From contig JADJTE010000007.1 of the NCBI GenBank assembly GCA_016711295.1, forward strand, positions 1 through 64,000: a DNA stretch of 64,000 nt, written 5' to 3'. Position numbers and translations under genes: made by a program. The stretch is from Sphingobacteriales bacterium. GTDB taxonomy: Bacteria; Bacteroidota; Bacteroidia; Chitinophagales; UBA2359. Shown here one piece after another: positions 1-10,724 of this stretch. The notes beneath the pieces are model-generated. The model searched no databases, was not told where the DNA came from, and worked only from the letters and a program-made list of their open reading frames with translations. How positions within the stretch are numbered: the stretch's first letter is position 1; every line of letters begins with the position of its first letter.

Positions 1-3000
1 CCTTGCCCTTATCCTTGCCTTTTTCGGCGGTTTCGGCATTGTCTTGGGTGTCGGGGTCTTCTGCATCGTCTTCGCCTTTTTTACCATTTTTCTTTTTCAG
101 TTTTTTATCATTGCCTTTATCCTCGTCACTGCCTTTGCCGTCTTTACCTTTGTCCTTGGCAGTCGATTTCGGAGGAGATTTTTTGGGTGGCGGTGGCGTA
201 TTGATTTTTTTCAGGAACGGTATGCTGTTATAAATTTTGGTAAAATTCATTTCGCCGTTTATCTGAATACTTTGGTTATTGCCGATGAGGTGCCCGAGTG
301 TATCGGACAGGGCTATTTGGTTGGTGCGCCAATAATAACCACCTCCGTAGCGGGTGCGCAATTGCAGCCAACTAAGCGGGGGCAATTTTTCTAAGGGTAG
401 GTTATAGCTGAGGCTGGCATTGTGTTGGTAGCTACGCACGCGCCCGCCGCGCTTCAAGCCATACCATATCGTATCAGAGGGCGTTGGTCCGTCTTGGGGT
501 TCGTCGATAACCGAATTATTGGTGGCATTAAAATCGAACGAAATAGAGCGGGCGGGATTATATTTCAATCCGTAGGCGCGTTGCCACAAAACTTGCTTTT
601 CGTGAATAGGATTGATGATTTCGCCTATGCTAAGGGGGCGCAATAGCAGTGTATTGAAACGGCGGTCTATATCGGTTCGGAAAGTGACGCTACTTGGTAT
701 GAAATTGAGATTAAAATCTTTAATCAATTTCAAATAGGGGCTATTCGATTTGATAATTTTGCGGAAAGGCTCGATATATAAGGGGCGAGTGCTGAAATTG
801 TAGGCAATAGCTCCTACGTGTCGTTTGTCCACATCGCGCTCAATGACGGGGTCGGTCAATTCGGTTTCGGTATAGGCATAAGTAAAGTTGAGGTTTTCTA
901 CGTCCCAAGGATACGAACTTTTTTTGTCTTTGCCGCGTTCTTTGCGTACATTGGTAAAATTGATGCTTTTGATAGTAGCCGTTGTTTGCCGTTGTTTGCG
1001 GGCAATACGGGCACTATCTTCGCCATAATTATAGCGGATAGAATCTATATTTTCTTTTAATATAACATCCGTATCGTAAGGGTCATACTTGGGTGTGCTG
1101 ATAGCAGACGATACGTTGGCGTATGTCGGGATACGGATATTGGCTTTTTGGGGCAATAATTTGCCCAATTCCAAATTGGTCGACGCGCTTACTTCGAGGT
1201 AATTATCTTGTTTGCGTTCTTGTACGCGCTGTTCGAGCGTACCGAAGCCATCGGTATGCCCGTTGGCGGATAGTGTAAACGTACCCAAGTCGGCGAGTTT
1301 CAAATCCATTCGCGACAATCCCGCCCAGCCTGCCGATTCGATGGGGTCGGTCAGGCGCAATTCGTTGAACCATACTTCGGCACATTTTTCGGTGCCGTCA
1401 TCGGTCAGTCTGTTTTGCGAGTTGCGTTTGGGGTTGCGCACCCCTATCATAATCTGTCGTGCCCTGCCCAAGTCGGGGCTACCGACCACGCTAATGCGGG
1501 CGATTTTGCCGCTGGCTAAGGTATCATAAGCATAGTAGGGTTTGTTGCGAGGTGGGTTGTTTTGGTCAAAATTGCGCCGCAGTTTTAGGTCTACCAGCGA
1601 ATCGAGCACGATGTCCATATTATTGGCTTCGAGCCATACCTCTTGTGGCGTATATTCGGGTCCGTACAATTCGGGGCTGGTTACGGTCAGTGGTATTTCG
1701 TATTCGTAGTAATTTTCTTTGAAGTCGTCGCCGATACGGATAAAGGCGGTCATTTCGTTATCTTTGAGTGGGGCGCAAAATTCGTCTAATAAGGCTAAGT
1801 TTTCGGCATGTAAAAAGGTTTTGAGGCGTTTGAATTGCCTCATATCCATATCTACGCGCTTATAGACGGCTTTTGCTTCGCCGTCTCGGAGGTCGCCCAC
1901 TTGCAGCGATATAGATTGCTCATTTTGCTGTATGGTAGCCATACCTGCGCCGCCCACTACCTGTTCGCGTCGGATACAAGCGGGTATTTGGTAATTAATA
2001 GGCACACGCGCCGCGCTTTCTTCTATACTAACAGCCGACACAGCAAAAAATGCGTTTTCGGCATTATCATCGGGCAGATATTCGCCCTCTTCCAAAATGA
2101 GGTTGGGATAGCGACGCCAATTGTTGCGCACGAGATTAAACTCTGCCATGCGGCAAATAACGGGTCGCTCAAAACCCGTCAGGAACATACGGATACCTTC
2201 GATATTTCGGAAATTGACCTCGCCCACTTTTTGTGTGGGTTTATTGACAGGAATGCGGAAATAGTACCATTTTGCTTCGTTGCCGTTGTTGTCGGTGACG
2301 TTGCGTATATCGGCTAAATAGCGTGTTTCGCCCACCTGCATATCTTTATACAGCGGCACGTGGTATTCAAAAAATGATTCGGCATCGTCAAGCGACATAT
2401 TGTCGTTATAATCTTCTTTGTTGGGGTAGCCGCTGGCTGCGCTGGTATAATTGAGGTCGAGGCTGGCTACTTGGTCGTTGTCGGGCGAGTTGCCTTGTGG
2501 GTTGCTAAAATATTTATAACGTTCGGTGAGCGAAGCCTCCGAAAACTGGAAATTAGCGCGATAGTGGAGGTAGTCGTCGCTACATGGGTCGAGCAACATA
2601 CTATCGAGGCGGGCGGCAGCGGGTGCGGATAAAAATGGGTTGGCACGTAGGGTTCGAACATAGTTCAAGAACGAGTTATAGGTTTCGGTTTCTTGTTCAT
2701 TATTCAAGCCGTCATAGCCTACGTCTTGTACGCGGCGCGTTTCTAAGTCGTTGCCAAAGGCATCTACCTGTGGTCTGATGCTATTGATACGCCCCCATAC
2801 GGTTTCGTCAACGCCTGCTGTATTGGCATTGGGTCCTGGCAAACCGTTTTCGAAGGATTGGCGCGAGTCGCGCAATATATCTTCCGACACGTTGCCGAGG
2901 TTAAAATAGAGGTCGCCTTTATTAGTAGGGTCTTTGATAAAGGGGTCGAGCATCCAAAATTCGATGAACTCGACATTTGTCACCTCAAAATTTTTGTAGG

Positions 3001-6000
3001 GGCTGTCGCGCATTAATCCGCCCCAACGCGAGGCGGGGTCGCTCAATTTACCGTTTTCGTTCATACCCGCCGATATACCTTGCTGTCCTTCGGTGTCGAA
3101 ATTATATACGCCGCGCTCGTCGGGGTAGTACGATATAGTAAAGGTAGGCAAGTGGTTTTGCCCTATTTGAGTTTGGCGGTTGGGGAACAGTGCGGTTTGG
3201 GCGATGAATTGCTCATAAGGATTGGCATTTGCCTCGTCGCGCACCGATTGGGGTATGTCGGGCAAAGCAGAGCGATACAGCCCTTGGTCCATCAAATACC
3301 AGGAGATGCGAGCACGGTTATAGCCGTAAGCCAAATTGTTGGATAAAGAGGCTTCGGGAAACATATTATTATTGGGCGCAGACGAGTGCATCCAATTAAA
3401 AATCGGGAATGTAAGGTCGGTTTCTGCTTTGCTACCTTCAAAATCATCGACATATACCGCGCCGTTGTCGCCGCATTGCGAGTTGTTGGTGGCGGCGGCA
3501 TGACCGGGCAAAAATCCGGCTACTTCGGCTGTTATGCGCATCGACGAAGGTTCTTTGGTCGAGTAAAAAGGCAGTTTATCCAATATGCGCGTGATGCTCG
3601 GCGTTTCTTTGAAATAATTACCATCTGCGCCCACCATCATATTCGATATGGGATTTTCGCCATAATTGACCTTTTGGGTAAAGGGTCGCTCGGATAGGCG
3701 CACCCACGTAGCTCCCAAATTAAAATCCTTATTAATCATATAATCAGCTCGCATACCCATAAAATTGCGCTGCTGAATACCAAATGCGCCGTTATCTTCA
3801 AAATTGACATTGACGGGCACGCCGCCGCTGATATAGGCTTCGTTGAGGATAGTGAGCCTACCGAGATTATAATCGACGGTATAATCGCGCCCTTCTACGA
3901 GTTGCGCTCCGCCTGCCGTTACGCTAACAGAGCCTTGCGGTATATTGAACGCACCCAAGGAAATTTCGGACGATTGGCTCGATTTGTAAGAACCGCGCAA
4001 AAAATAGCGGTTAAACTGCGGAAAATCGCCTGCAACAGTGCGGGTCGAGTCGTATAGCTGACTGTATATATATTTTTGACTAATGACATCACTATTGCCG
4101 CCATCGTCAAATTTTCGTTTCAGATACTCGCCGAATGGCTCTAACACAGGGAAATAGATGCGTCCCGTGCGGGTATTGATAGTTCCGTATCGGACGGCAT
4201 TGCTTTGTAGCGTTTGTCCGTCAAAATCGCGCCGTGCGTCGATAAAGTCGAACACACCATCGCGGTAGGGTTCTTGGTTGGTGTTCAGGCGGTCGAATTG
4301 TAGCAGTTGAACGAGCGGAATGCCTTTTATGCCATTGCCTTCGGGCACATAGCGTAGGTCGCCGCTGCTGGGTTGGTCGTAGTAAATATCGAGTTTAAAA
4401 TCTTGTGGATTGACTTGGTACGCGCCCAAAGCATATACGTTTTTCATCATCAAATCCCACATCGGCAACTTGGGGTTTTCGGTATTGGGTTTGAGCATTT
4501 TTAGAAACAATACGCGCGGGTCGTTGCTATTGTTTTCGGTAAAAAATCGTTCTACGGCTTCGCCCACTTCGTAGCGTCCGCCCGAATTGGTGGTATATTC
4601 GTAATAAACGCCCAAAATTTCGTTGGGGCGCAATTGAAAATTGAGCGACACAAAGCCCAATTGCGGGTCATAGGTATATTCGTCGGGGTCGAGGCGGCGG
4701 GCGAGGGTTTTGAAATAATCGCGCGTATTTTTGAGTTGGAACTCGCCTGCGGGGTTGTTCAGTTCGGTCGACACATTATCCAACATGCGCGTATTGCCGT
4801 TCGACATCAACTTTTGATATAGGTTGTTCGAACTATTTTGGGGCAATTTGTGCAAGGGGTCGCCTATGGTATTTGTATTGTAGGGCGTTACTTCGCCCAG
4901 GTCGGCAAACGCCACGATATTGCGTTGTACGTCTTCGGCTGTGCCGCGTGTGTCGTTCACGTATACGTCTAAGCGTGTAATGGTGATGGGCGAGTTGATA
5001 TAGGGCAGCGAGGCAACGGCTTTTTCGTAGTTATCTCTAAAATATTGCGACAAAAAGAAGTGTCGGCTTTCGTCGTATTGGTCGGCGGTAAGTTTAAACT
5101 CTTGGGTTTGCGCACCATTTTGTAGCGTAATGGCTTTGGCACGTGAGCGTTGTTGCGACAAAACGGTATTGAGCGTCAGGCGACCAAATTTGAGTTTGGT
5201 CTGGATGCCAAATAGGTTTTGCGACCCCGGAATGAGCGATACGGGCAAGGGAAAATTGACGTTTCCCGCGCGTATTTCTTGAATAATTTCGTCTTCGCTG
5301 CCTACGTATTCGAGTTTGATTTGGTTATCAAAATCAAATACAGCACGGGTATTGTAGTTGGTATTGATTTTTAGCTTATCTCCAATTTTGCCCACTACAC
5401 CCATATTGATATTCATATCAAACAAAAAAGTAGGGCGTTGTTGCAGGGCACTATACTGGGTGGGGTTTTCGGTGCGGTTGTACGAAAAACCGAGTTCTAA
5501 ATCGATAGACCCCGTTGGGCGTATATCAATGCCGCCTGGACCGAACAGTTCGTCAAACAACTCGTCGCCTTGGTATAGCTTAGGAATAAGCCCTTGCCCT
5601 TGTAGCACCGAGCCACCTGCCGATTTGGTGCCCCAATAGTCCGATTGTATTTGTTGTTGCTTATAATCCCAATATTCATCAAACGACATGTACGTAGGCG
5701 AGCCTAATGGCTGTCCGTTGAGGGTTTGGGTCATGATATAAGTGCCCGTAGCGGGGTCGTACTCGATGCTTTCTTGCACGCCGCTGGGCTGGATATTGAA
5801 AGGATTGGGCACGCCGCTGCCTTGTTGAAAATCAGTAGGCGAATCGGTAAAGGGGTAGCGCAGCGAATCGCCGTCGCCCTGCCCAGGAATGGAGTCAAGG
5901 GGCAGTGGAAATATGGCAATATAACTATCATCGCGGGCAAGTTGGGCGGTAGTACTTGCTGCTGAGGAAGCAGGGCGGTCGGGTTCTAAGGCGCGTGAGA

Positions 6001-6109
6001 CAAACTCAAAAAACGCACCGACTTTGTTGTCAGCAGAGGCAGCCACAACGCCGCCGAGCAGCGCGGTAGTCAAGATGAATAGTCTAAAAGAATGATTTCG
6101 TGTTTGCAC
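1..6109 (-). CDS. sprA: Cell-surface protein SprA, type IX secretion translocon (3' end cut by window)
   Basis: SprA is the large outer-membrane beta-barrel that forms the protein-conducting pore of the type IX secretion system and is needed for gliding in Bacteroidota. About 2036 codons are open from a GTG at 6109 to the window edge without interruption; known SprA proteins are about 2400 residues. The N-terminus looks like a signal peptide (FRLFILTTALLGG, ending near AASA). Further in are repeated barrel-like segments and typical SprA phrases such as DDFEGSKAETDLTF and WFNELRLTDP. Near the cut end (1-200) is a Lys/Asp/Gly-rich low-complexity stretch. ruvA follows upstream on the same strand, matching the ruvA-sprA order known in Flavobacteriia. 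The GTG start is inferred from the signal peptide; no nearby ATG precedes it in frame. Confidence 0.93.
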   Translation of the reverse strand, partial: MQTRNHSFRLFILTTALLGGVVAASADNKVGAFFEFVSRALEPDRPASSAASTTAQLARDDSYIAIFPLPLDSIPGQGDGDSLRYPFTDSPTDFQQGSGVPNPFNIQPSGVQESIEYDPATGTYIMTQTLNGQPLGSPTYMSFDEYWDYKQQQIQSDYWGTKSAGGSVLQGQGLIPKLYQGDELFDELFGPGGIDIRPTGSIDLELGFSYNRTENPTQYSALQQRPTFLFDMNINMGVVGKIGDKLKINTNYNTRAVFDFDNQIKLEYVGSEDEIIQEIRAGNVNFPLPVSLIPGSQNLFGIQTKLKFGRLTLNTVLSQQRSRAKAITLQNGAQTQEFKLTADQYDESRHFFLSQYFRDNYEKAVASLPYINSPITITRLDVYVNDTRGTAEDVQRNIVAFADLGEVTPYNTNTIGDPLHKLPQNSSNNLYQKLMSNGNTRMLDNVSTELNNPAGEFQLKNTRDYFKTLARRLDPDEYTYDPQLGFVSLNFQLRPNEILGVYYEYTTNSGGRYEVGEAVERFFTENNSNDPRVLFLKMLKPNTENPKLPMWDLMMKNVYALGAYQVNPQDFKLDIYYDQPSSGDLRYVPEGNGIKGIPLVQLLQFDRLNTNQEPYRDGVFDFIDARRDFDGQTLQSNAVRYGTINTRTGRIYFPVLEPFGEYLKRKFDDGGNSDVISQKYIYSQLYDSTRTVAGDFPQFNRYFLRGSYKSSQSSEISLGAFNIPQGSVSVTAGGAQLVEGRDYTVDYNLGRLTILNEAYISGGVPVNVNFEDNGAFGIQQRNFMGMRADYMINKDFNLGATWVRLSERPFTQKVNYGENPISNMMVGADGNYFKETPSITRILDKLPFYSTKEPSSMRITAEVAGFLPGHAAATNNSQCGDNGAVYVDDFEGSKAETDLTFPIFNWMHSSAPNNNMFPEASLSNNLAYGYNRARISWYLMDQGLYRSALPDIPQSVRDEANANPYEQFIAQTALFPNRQTQIGQNHLPTFTISYYPDERGVYNFDTEGQQGISAGMNENGKLSDPASRWGGLMRDSPYKNFEVTNVEFIEFWMLDPFIKDPTNKGDLYFNLGNVSEDILRDSRQSFENGLPGPNANTAGVDETVWGRINSIRPQVDAFGNDLETRRVQDVGYDGLNNEQETETYNSFLNYVRTLRANPFLSAPAAARLDSMLLDPCSDDYLHYRANFQFSEASLTERYKYFSNPQGNSPDNDQVASLDLNYTSAASGYPNKEDYNDNMSLDDAESFFEYHVPLYKDMQVGETRYLADIRNVTDNNGNEAKWYYFRIPVNKPTQKVGEVNFRNIEGIRMFLTGFERPVICRMAEFNLVRNNWRRYPNLILEEGEYLPDDNAENAFFAVSAVSIEESAARVPINYQIPACIRREQVVGGAGMATIQQNEQSISLQVGDLRDGEAKAVYKRVDMDMRQFKRLKTFLHAENLALLDEFCAPLKDNEMTAFIRIGDDFKENYYEYEIPLTVTSPELYGPEYTPQEVWLEANNMDIVLDSLVDLKLRRNFDQNNPPRNKPYYAYDTLASGKIARISVVGSPDLGRARQIMIGVRNPKRNSQNRLTDDGTEKCAEVWFNELRLTDPIESAGWAGLSRMDLKLADLGTFTLSANGHTDGFGTLEQRVQERKQDNYLEVSASTNLELGKLLPQKANIRIPTYANVSSAISTPKYDPYDTDVILKENIDSIRYNYGEDSARIARKQRQTTATIKSINFTNVRKERGKDKKSSYPWDVENLNFTYAYTETELTDPVIERDVDKRHVGAIAYNFSTRPLYIEPFRKIIKSNSPYLKLIKDFNLNFIPSSVTFRTDIDRRFNTLLLRPLSIGEIINPIHEKQVLWQRAYGLKYNPARSISFDFNATNNSVIDEPQDGPTPSDTIWYGLKRGGRVRSYQHNASLSYNLPLEKLPPLSWLQLRTRYGGGYYWRTNQIALSDTLGHLIGNNQSIQINGEMNFTKIYNSIPFLKKINTPPPPKKSPPKSTAKDKGKDGKGSDEDKGNDKKLKKKNGKKGEDDAEDPDTQDNAETAEKGKDKGK

Positions 6110-6291
6110 GCTTATTGTTGATAGAGGTTTGGAAGCAGAAAGTAGCAGATGCGGTACAGATAGTTTTTAGTTTTTAGTGTTCTGTTAAAAAATTAAGGCA
6201 CTAATTTTTAATGTAATTACTTGATATTCAGTTACTTACATTTTTAAAATGGTCTTAAAAACTTTTCTGTTAGAGCATTAGTTTTCGGTTT

Positions 6292-6423
6292 GTAACTATT
6301 TAGTCTTGTAGGAACAGCCCACAAGAATAGCTATTTCTAATCGAATATGCAATGATTTCAGGCATTATTAGATAGATATAGCCCAGAACCCCATACCCAA
6401 AACCCTATACCCTAAATAGTTAC
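6292..6423 (+). repeat. MITE-like intergenic element, copy 1 (long form)
   Basis: A 132-bp element bounded by the 12-bp inverted ends GTAACTATTTAG and CTAAATAGTTAC. It lies in the 420-bp gap between sprA and ruvA, which otherwise shows no gene. This long form has about 20 extra bases (ACAGCCCACAAGAATAGC) after the left end compared with the 113-bp copies. It encodes no protein. Confidence 0.8.
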
Positions 6424-6529
6424 TTTGGTTTTTAGTAATTCCCATCGCGCAGAGTACCATTCTATATAGCAGAGTGCTTGACGGGGGTAATCGGTCATTC
6501 AGGAACAGAACAAATACCTAACTTGCACA

Positions 6530-7120
6530 TTACAAGACCTGCAAAGCCTGTTTAATCAGGGCTTCTATGCTGCCGATATTGGGATTAGCAGTCAATACTT
6601 TATTGAGGGCTTTTTGTGCCATGGGTTTGGCGATACCCAAAGCCAAAAGTGCATTTAACGCTTCGTCGCGCAAATTATTGTGTCCGACTACGGGCAAATC
6701 TAAGGCGACTGTGGTTTTGGCTAATTTATCTTTGAGTTGCAAAATCAATAATTTAGCGGTTTTTACCCCAATGCCCTTAATGGATTTTATCAACGATTCG
6801 TTTTCTTGCACAATCGCTTGCCTAATTTCGTTGGGTTGTAGGGCAGACAGCATCATTTGAGCCGTAGAGCTACCGATACCCGATACGCTGATGAGGTGTT
6901 CAAACAATTCGCGCTCGTCCTCATCGGCAAATCCGTAGAGCGTATGCGCATCTTCTTTTACTTGGAAATACGTAAACAAACGCACCGCCCCCTCGACGGT
7001 AGGCAGTTTGCTATATGTATTCAGGCTAATGAATACGCGATAAGCCACGCCACCACTTGTTTCGATAAGGACAAAAGCAGGGTTTTTTTGTACCAATACT
7101 CCTTTCAGGTAGGCTATCAT
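6530..7120 (-). CDS. ruvA: Holliday junction branch migration protein RuvA
   Basis: RuvA binds Holliday junctions as a tetramer and loads the RuvB helicase for branch migration in recombinational repair. The 196-residue product has the usual length. It shows the N-terminal OB-fold start MIAYLKG, and two helix-hairpin-helix motifs (VSGIGSSTAQ near residue 80 and IKGIGVKTAK near residue 114). A C-terminal domain that contacts RuvB (about 145-196) follows. It is transcribed toward sprA, from which it is separated by a 420-bp gap holding a repeat element. No ruvB or ruvC is in the window, which is usual in this phylum. Confidence 0.97.
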   Translation of the reverse strand: MIAYLKGVLVQKNPAFVLIETSGGVAYRVFISLNTYSKLPTVEGAVRLFTYFQVKEDAHTLYGFADEDERELFEHLISVSGIGSSTAQMMLSALQPNEIRQAIVQENESLIKSIKGIGVKTAKLLILQLKDKLAKTTVALDLPVVGHNNLRDEALNALLALGIAKPMAQKALNKVLTANPNIGSIEALIKQALQVL

Positions 7121-7354
7121 AGATTATTAAAAGCAGCAAAGGTACGCTTTTTATCCAAACGTTGTTCAAACAGTGGGTTTGTTTCGTACATGAGGCAACG
7201 CAATTAGGCTGTACGAAAAAAAATGATGTGGGGTTGCTTGCCCAACCCAGACCGTCCGAGGCGAGTGCCGATAAAGAACTGCCCCTCCGAATGGGTACAA
7301 AAAAACGCAACCAACGCGGACATAGCCGGTGGGTTGCGCGGGGCGTAGGATATT

Positions 7355-7374
7355 GGGCGGGCACCGTGCCGCCC
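7355..7374 (-). terminator. Candidate hairpin terminator after ndk
   Basis: A GC-rich stem-loop (GGGCGGGCAC facing GTGCCGCCC) begins a few bases past the ndk stop codon. No clear T-run follows, so the call rests on stem strength and position only. Confidence 0.4.
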
Positions 7375-7376
7375 GC

Positions 7377-7796
7377 TTAGAAACGTTCCAATTCGCTGAA
7401 AAAGAAATCGCCTTCGAGACGCGCATTGTCGTCCGAGTCAGAGCCGTGCACGGCGTTTTCACCAATACTCGTAGCATAGCGTTTGCGGATAGTGCCTTCG
7501 GCAGCGTTAGCAGGGTTAGTTGCCCCAATAAGGGTGCGAAAATCCTCTACCGCATTATCTTTCTCCAAAATAGCTGCCACGATGGGACCAGAAGACATAA
7601 AATCGACCAATTCGCCGTAAAAAGGGCGTTCTTTGTGTACTTCATAAAATTTACCCGCTTTTTCGGGTGTTAGGCGCAAATATTTCATCGCTACGATGCG
7701 AAAGCCGCCATCGTTTATCATAGACAAAATACCGCCGATGTGGTTGTTGCGCACCGCATCGGGCTTAATCATGGTAAGGGTTCTGTTGCCTGCCAT
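7377..7796 (-). CDS. ndk: Nucleoside diphosphate kinase
   Basis: Ndk transfers the gamma phosphate of ATP to other nucleoside diphosphates through a phosphohistidine intermediate, balancing NTP and dNTP pools in the cytoplasm. The 139-residue product has the family length. It carries the N-terminal TMIKPDAV motif and the catalytic histidine motif NAVHGSDS near residue 116. The gene is divergent from nrnA, with 78 bp between the two start codons, so the two promoters must share that spacer. Confidence 0.97.
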   Translation of the reverse strand: MAGNRTLTMIKPDAVRNNHIGGILSMINDGGFRIVAMKYLRLTPEKAGKFYEVHKERPFYGELVDFMSSGPIVAAILEKDNAVEDFRTLIGATNPANAAEGTIRKRYATSIGENAVHGSDSDDNARLEGDFFFSELERF

Positions 7797-7874
7797 AATA
7801 ATTGGGTGTTTAAATAAAAGAATAAAGTTATCGGGAAATTACTGTAATTTTGCCGCAAAGGTAATCAAAAAAGT

Positions 7875-8867
7875 ATGACTATTGACCAACTCATCGGCTT
7901 TTTAAGCCAGCCGCGCCAAATCTGCATCACTACACACACCCGACCCGACGGCGATGCTATTGGCTCTTCGGCGGCGCTTGCCTTGCTGCTGCGCGATATG
8001 GGACACAAAGCCCATCTCCTATTGCCCAACAAGGCTCCTGCAATATTCGATTTTTTGCCCTGCTATGCAGATGTGCTATGCTACGACCAACAACCCGATG
8101 CCTGCCTCGAAGCACTTGCCCAAGCCGAACTAATTTTTATCCTCGACCTAAACGACTATAAACGCCTCGAAGGATTAACCCTACCCATAGCCCAACACAC
8201 CGCGCCCAAAATACTGATAGACCACCACTTAGACCCACAAATCGAACCCAATTGGGCTTGGTGCAATCCTCATATCAGCAGCACCGCCGAATTGGTCTAT
8301 CAATTCATGGGATTGATAGGGCGACACCCCTACCTCACGCCGCCTATCGCCACTTGCATTTATACGGGCATAGCCACCGACACGGGACGCTTCAAATACA
8401 ATACCCAAGCCAATACCTTAGCCGTCGTATCCGAGTTGCTGCGCTGCGGCTTGGATATGCAGCACGTAAATGGGCAAATTTTTGACCGACAAACCGAGTC
8501 GCAATTGCGCTTGCAGGGATTTTGCCTCTACGAACGCATGACCATACTACCCCAATACCAAGCCGCCTATATCGCCCTAAGTACCGACGATTTGACTCGG
8601 TTTAATTTTGAAGATGGCGATTTAGAGGGTGTCGTCAATATGCCGCTCAGTATAGATGGCATAAATGTATCGGTATTGCTCGCCGAGCGAGACGGCAAAA
8701 TTCGCCTCTCGTTTCGCTCCAAAGGCAATTTGGCTATCAACCATATCGCCCAACGCTATTTTGCGGGTGGCGGGCACGCCAACGCCGCTGGCGGAACGTC
8801 CTACGCCAGCCTACCCGATACCATAGCGCAAATGGCGGCGGCTTTGGCGCGATTGTATGAAAAATGA
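7875..8867 (+). CDS. nrnA: DHH-family phosphoesterase, NrnA-like (nano-RNase / pAp phosphatase)
   Basis: NrnA-type enzymes hydrolyse 2-5 nt RNA fragments and often dephosphorylate pAp, the by-product of PAPS use. The 330-residue product shows the DHH domain motifs HTRPDGDAIGSS (residues 21-32) and IDHH (115-118). The C-terminal DHHA1 signature GGGHANAAGG lies near residue 298. These are the metal-binding and substrate-binding signatures of the family. The start is the ATG 78 bp from the divergent ndk. The gene converges with the type IX cargo gene ending at 8883. An APS kinase domain at 24.4 kb makes a pAp-recycling role plausible, but that link is inference. Confidence 0.92.
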   Translation: MTIDQLIGFLSQPRQICITTHTRPDGDAIGSSAALALLLRDMGHKAHLLLPNKAPAIFDFLPCYADVLCYDQQPDACLEALAQAELIFILDLNDYKRLEGLTLPIAQHTAPKILIDHHLDPQIEPNWAWCNPHISSTAELVYQFMGLIGRHPYLTPPIATCIYTGIATDTGRFKYNTQANTLAVVSELLRCGLDMQHVNGQIFDRQTESQLRLQGFCLYERMTILPQYQAAYIALSTDDLTRFNFEDGDLEGVVNMPLSIDGINVSVLLAERDGKIRLSFRSKGNLAINHIAQRYFAGGGHANAAGGTSYASLPDTIAQMAAALARLYEK

Positions 8868-8882
8868 TTTTTCCCTTTATAT

Positions 8883-10646
8883 TCACCGCAGTACTACTAC
8901 TTTCCCACGCCCCAAAGCGCGGTCGGGTTTAGGTCCGTCGTAAAATGTCCAAAAGTACAAACCCTGCGGCAAATCGGCTATGCCTAAGCGAACCGAACCC
9001 ACATTAGCCCGCAAAGCCAAACGCCGCACCGCCCTACCCATAGCATCGTACAAGCTAAATTGTAGCTCGTGGCTTGGTGATAGTGCGCCGACCGCCTCCA
9101 AGTGAAGCACGTCACTCGCGGGATTGGGCAATACGGTGACTGGTAGGTGGGCACAGCCACCTGACCCACCGCCGTAGGCACAACCGAAAATTGCTGCGTC
9201 GCCGTAGCCGTATCCGTACAAACAAAAGCGGTAAGCGTAGCCGCATACTGCCCTTGCGCGGCGTACTCGTGCGTGACCAAAGCAGGGCAAGCCCCGTAGC
9301 CCTGACCACACACAAAGGGCGGCGAACCATCGCCGAAATCCCAGACGTAATAACCGCCGTCTATGCTGTCGGGATAGACGTATTGCGATAGGTTTTGAAA
9401 GCCGACCTCCAAGGGGCTGTCGCCTGTTTGGTAAGTGCTGAACGCTGCTTGGGGTTCGGTGAGCAAGCCCATGCAGTTTACTTTTAGCACCGTCACCCTT
9501 GCCGTATCATTTTCCCGCCTCCGACCACCTATGACAAAACCACCGTCGCTGGCGGGCAACATAGCCCAAGCGTAGTCGTCTTGCGAGCTACCATAAAAAC
9601 GCTGCCAAAGCAACTGACCCGAAGGACTTATTTTGCACAGCTCTACGTCTAAACTGCTACTGAGAAGGTCCTGACCACCACTCAAAAAAATATTTCCGTC
9701 ATCGGTAAGGATTATATTTACAGGGCAATAGCCCTCAAATAAATCCACCCTGCGCCACTCTTCTTCCAAATTGGCATTGAGTTTGACAATTAAGCCCGAT
9801 TGGGTAAATGGAAAATCATCGTGATTGGCTACAGCACCCATGAGGATATAGCCCCCGTCGGGCATAAGTACCATATCAGTCGCAGCTTCTATATGCCCAT
9901 AGTCAATAAATTTGCTCCATTCGATATTGCCGTTTTCATCTATTTTTAGCAACATGGCATCGCCAAAATAAAAATTGATGTCGCGAATGCCAACAGCATA
10001 ATAGCCTCCACCGGGGGCGGGTAAAAGTTTGATTATTCGCGAATAATAGGTGGTGCAGCAATTGTAATAGATGGTATCCCACAATACATTTCCCTGGGGG
10101 TCTAATCGACTCAGGTAGGCCTGGGTGGGCGGTCCTACTACGGTGCTGTCGTAGGTTGGATTTGCCGCCCAACAAAAACCGCCGTCGGGCGTGTGGGCAA
10201 ACTGTTTGGGCGTGGTTCGTGTATTGGGTGCTGCCGACTATTTTTTGGTTGATAACTTGGTGGCCAGTGTCCAACAAATACAAATAGGCTGCGCCATTGC
10301 TGTTATTTTGGACACTATCTATAACCCCTACCAAGGCATAACCTTGTTCTGTACTAACCCCACCATAAATTGTCGCATTTGCTACGGTTTGTATTCTATC
10401 TATGCTGTCTGCAAGTGCCCCAGTTTGGTTTACTACCAACACAAAAGGAAGATAAGAATTGAAAAAGTTATCGCCCGCTGGTCCCGATAATATAAAGTTG
10501 CCATTGTGGTCGTATAACATGACCATTGTCCATAAATGCTCATTATGAGTTGTATACTTATTGTAAAAGTATTTTGTTTGCCCCATTGCTGATATATAGC
10601 ATAAAAGCAAAAAAGGGATAATTAAATTATACGCTATCTGTTTCAT
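8883..10646 (-). CDS. Type IX-secreted beta-propeller/PKD protein with C-terminal sorting domain (two indels)
   Basis: The protein is read in three frames that join into one product of about 585 residues. It starts MKQIAYNLIIPFLLLCYISA, a signal peptide. Next come repeats with DGG/PDGG turns typical of beta-propeller surface proteins. A PKD-like domain (YYVWDFGDGSPPF, near 9320) follows. It ends in a type A sorting domain with LPNPASDVLHLE and a terminal KVVVLR. The frame changes near 10200 and near 9145, where continuity needs single-base corrections. It is probably exported by the SprA translocon and either cell-bound or released. A hairpin at 10676-10714 separates it from the upstream cargo gene. 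Substrate or ligand is unknown. Confidence 0.78.
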
Positions 10647-10675
10647 GGCTAATTAATTAATGAGTTAAATAAAGA

Positions 10676-10714
10676 GCGGTAAGCGACACTACCTTTAGGG
10701 TTATCGCTTACCGC
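10676..10714 (-). terminator. Hairpin between two cargo genes
   Basis: A perfect 11-bp stem (GCGGTAAGCGA facing TCGCTTACCGC) with a 17-nt loop lies 11 bases past the stop codon at 10725. It is followed on the minus strand by a T-rich stretch, which fits a rho-independent terminator. Confidence 0.6.
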
Positions 10715-10724
10715 AGTACTACAA

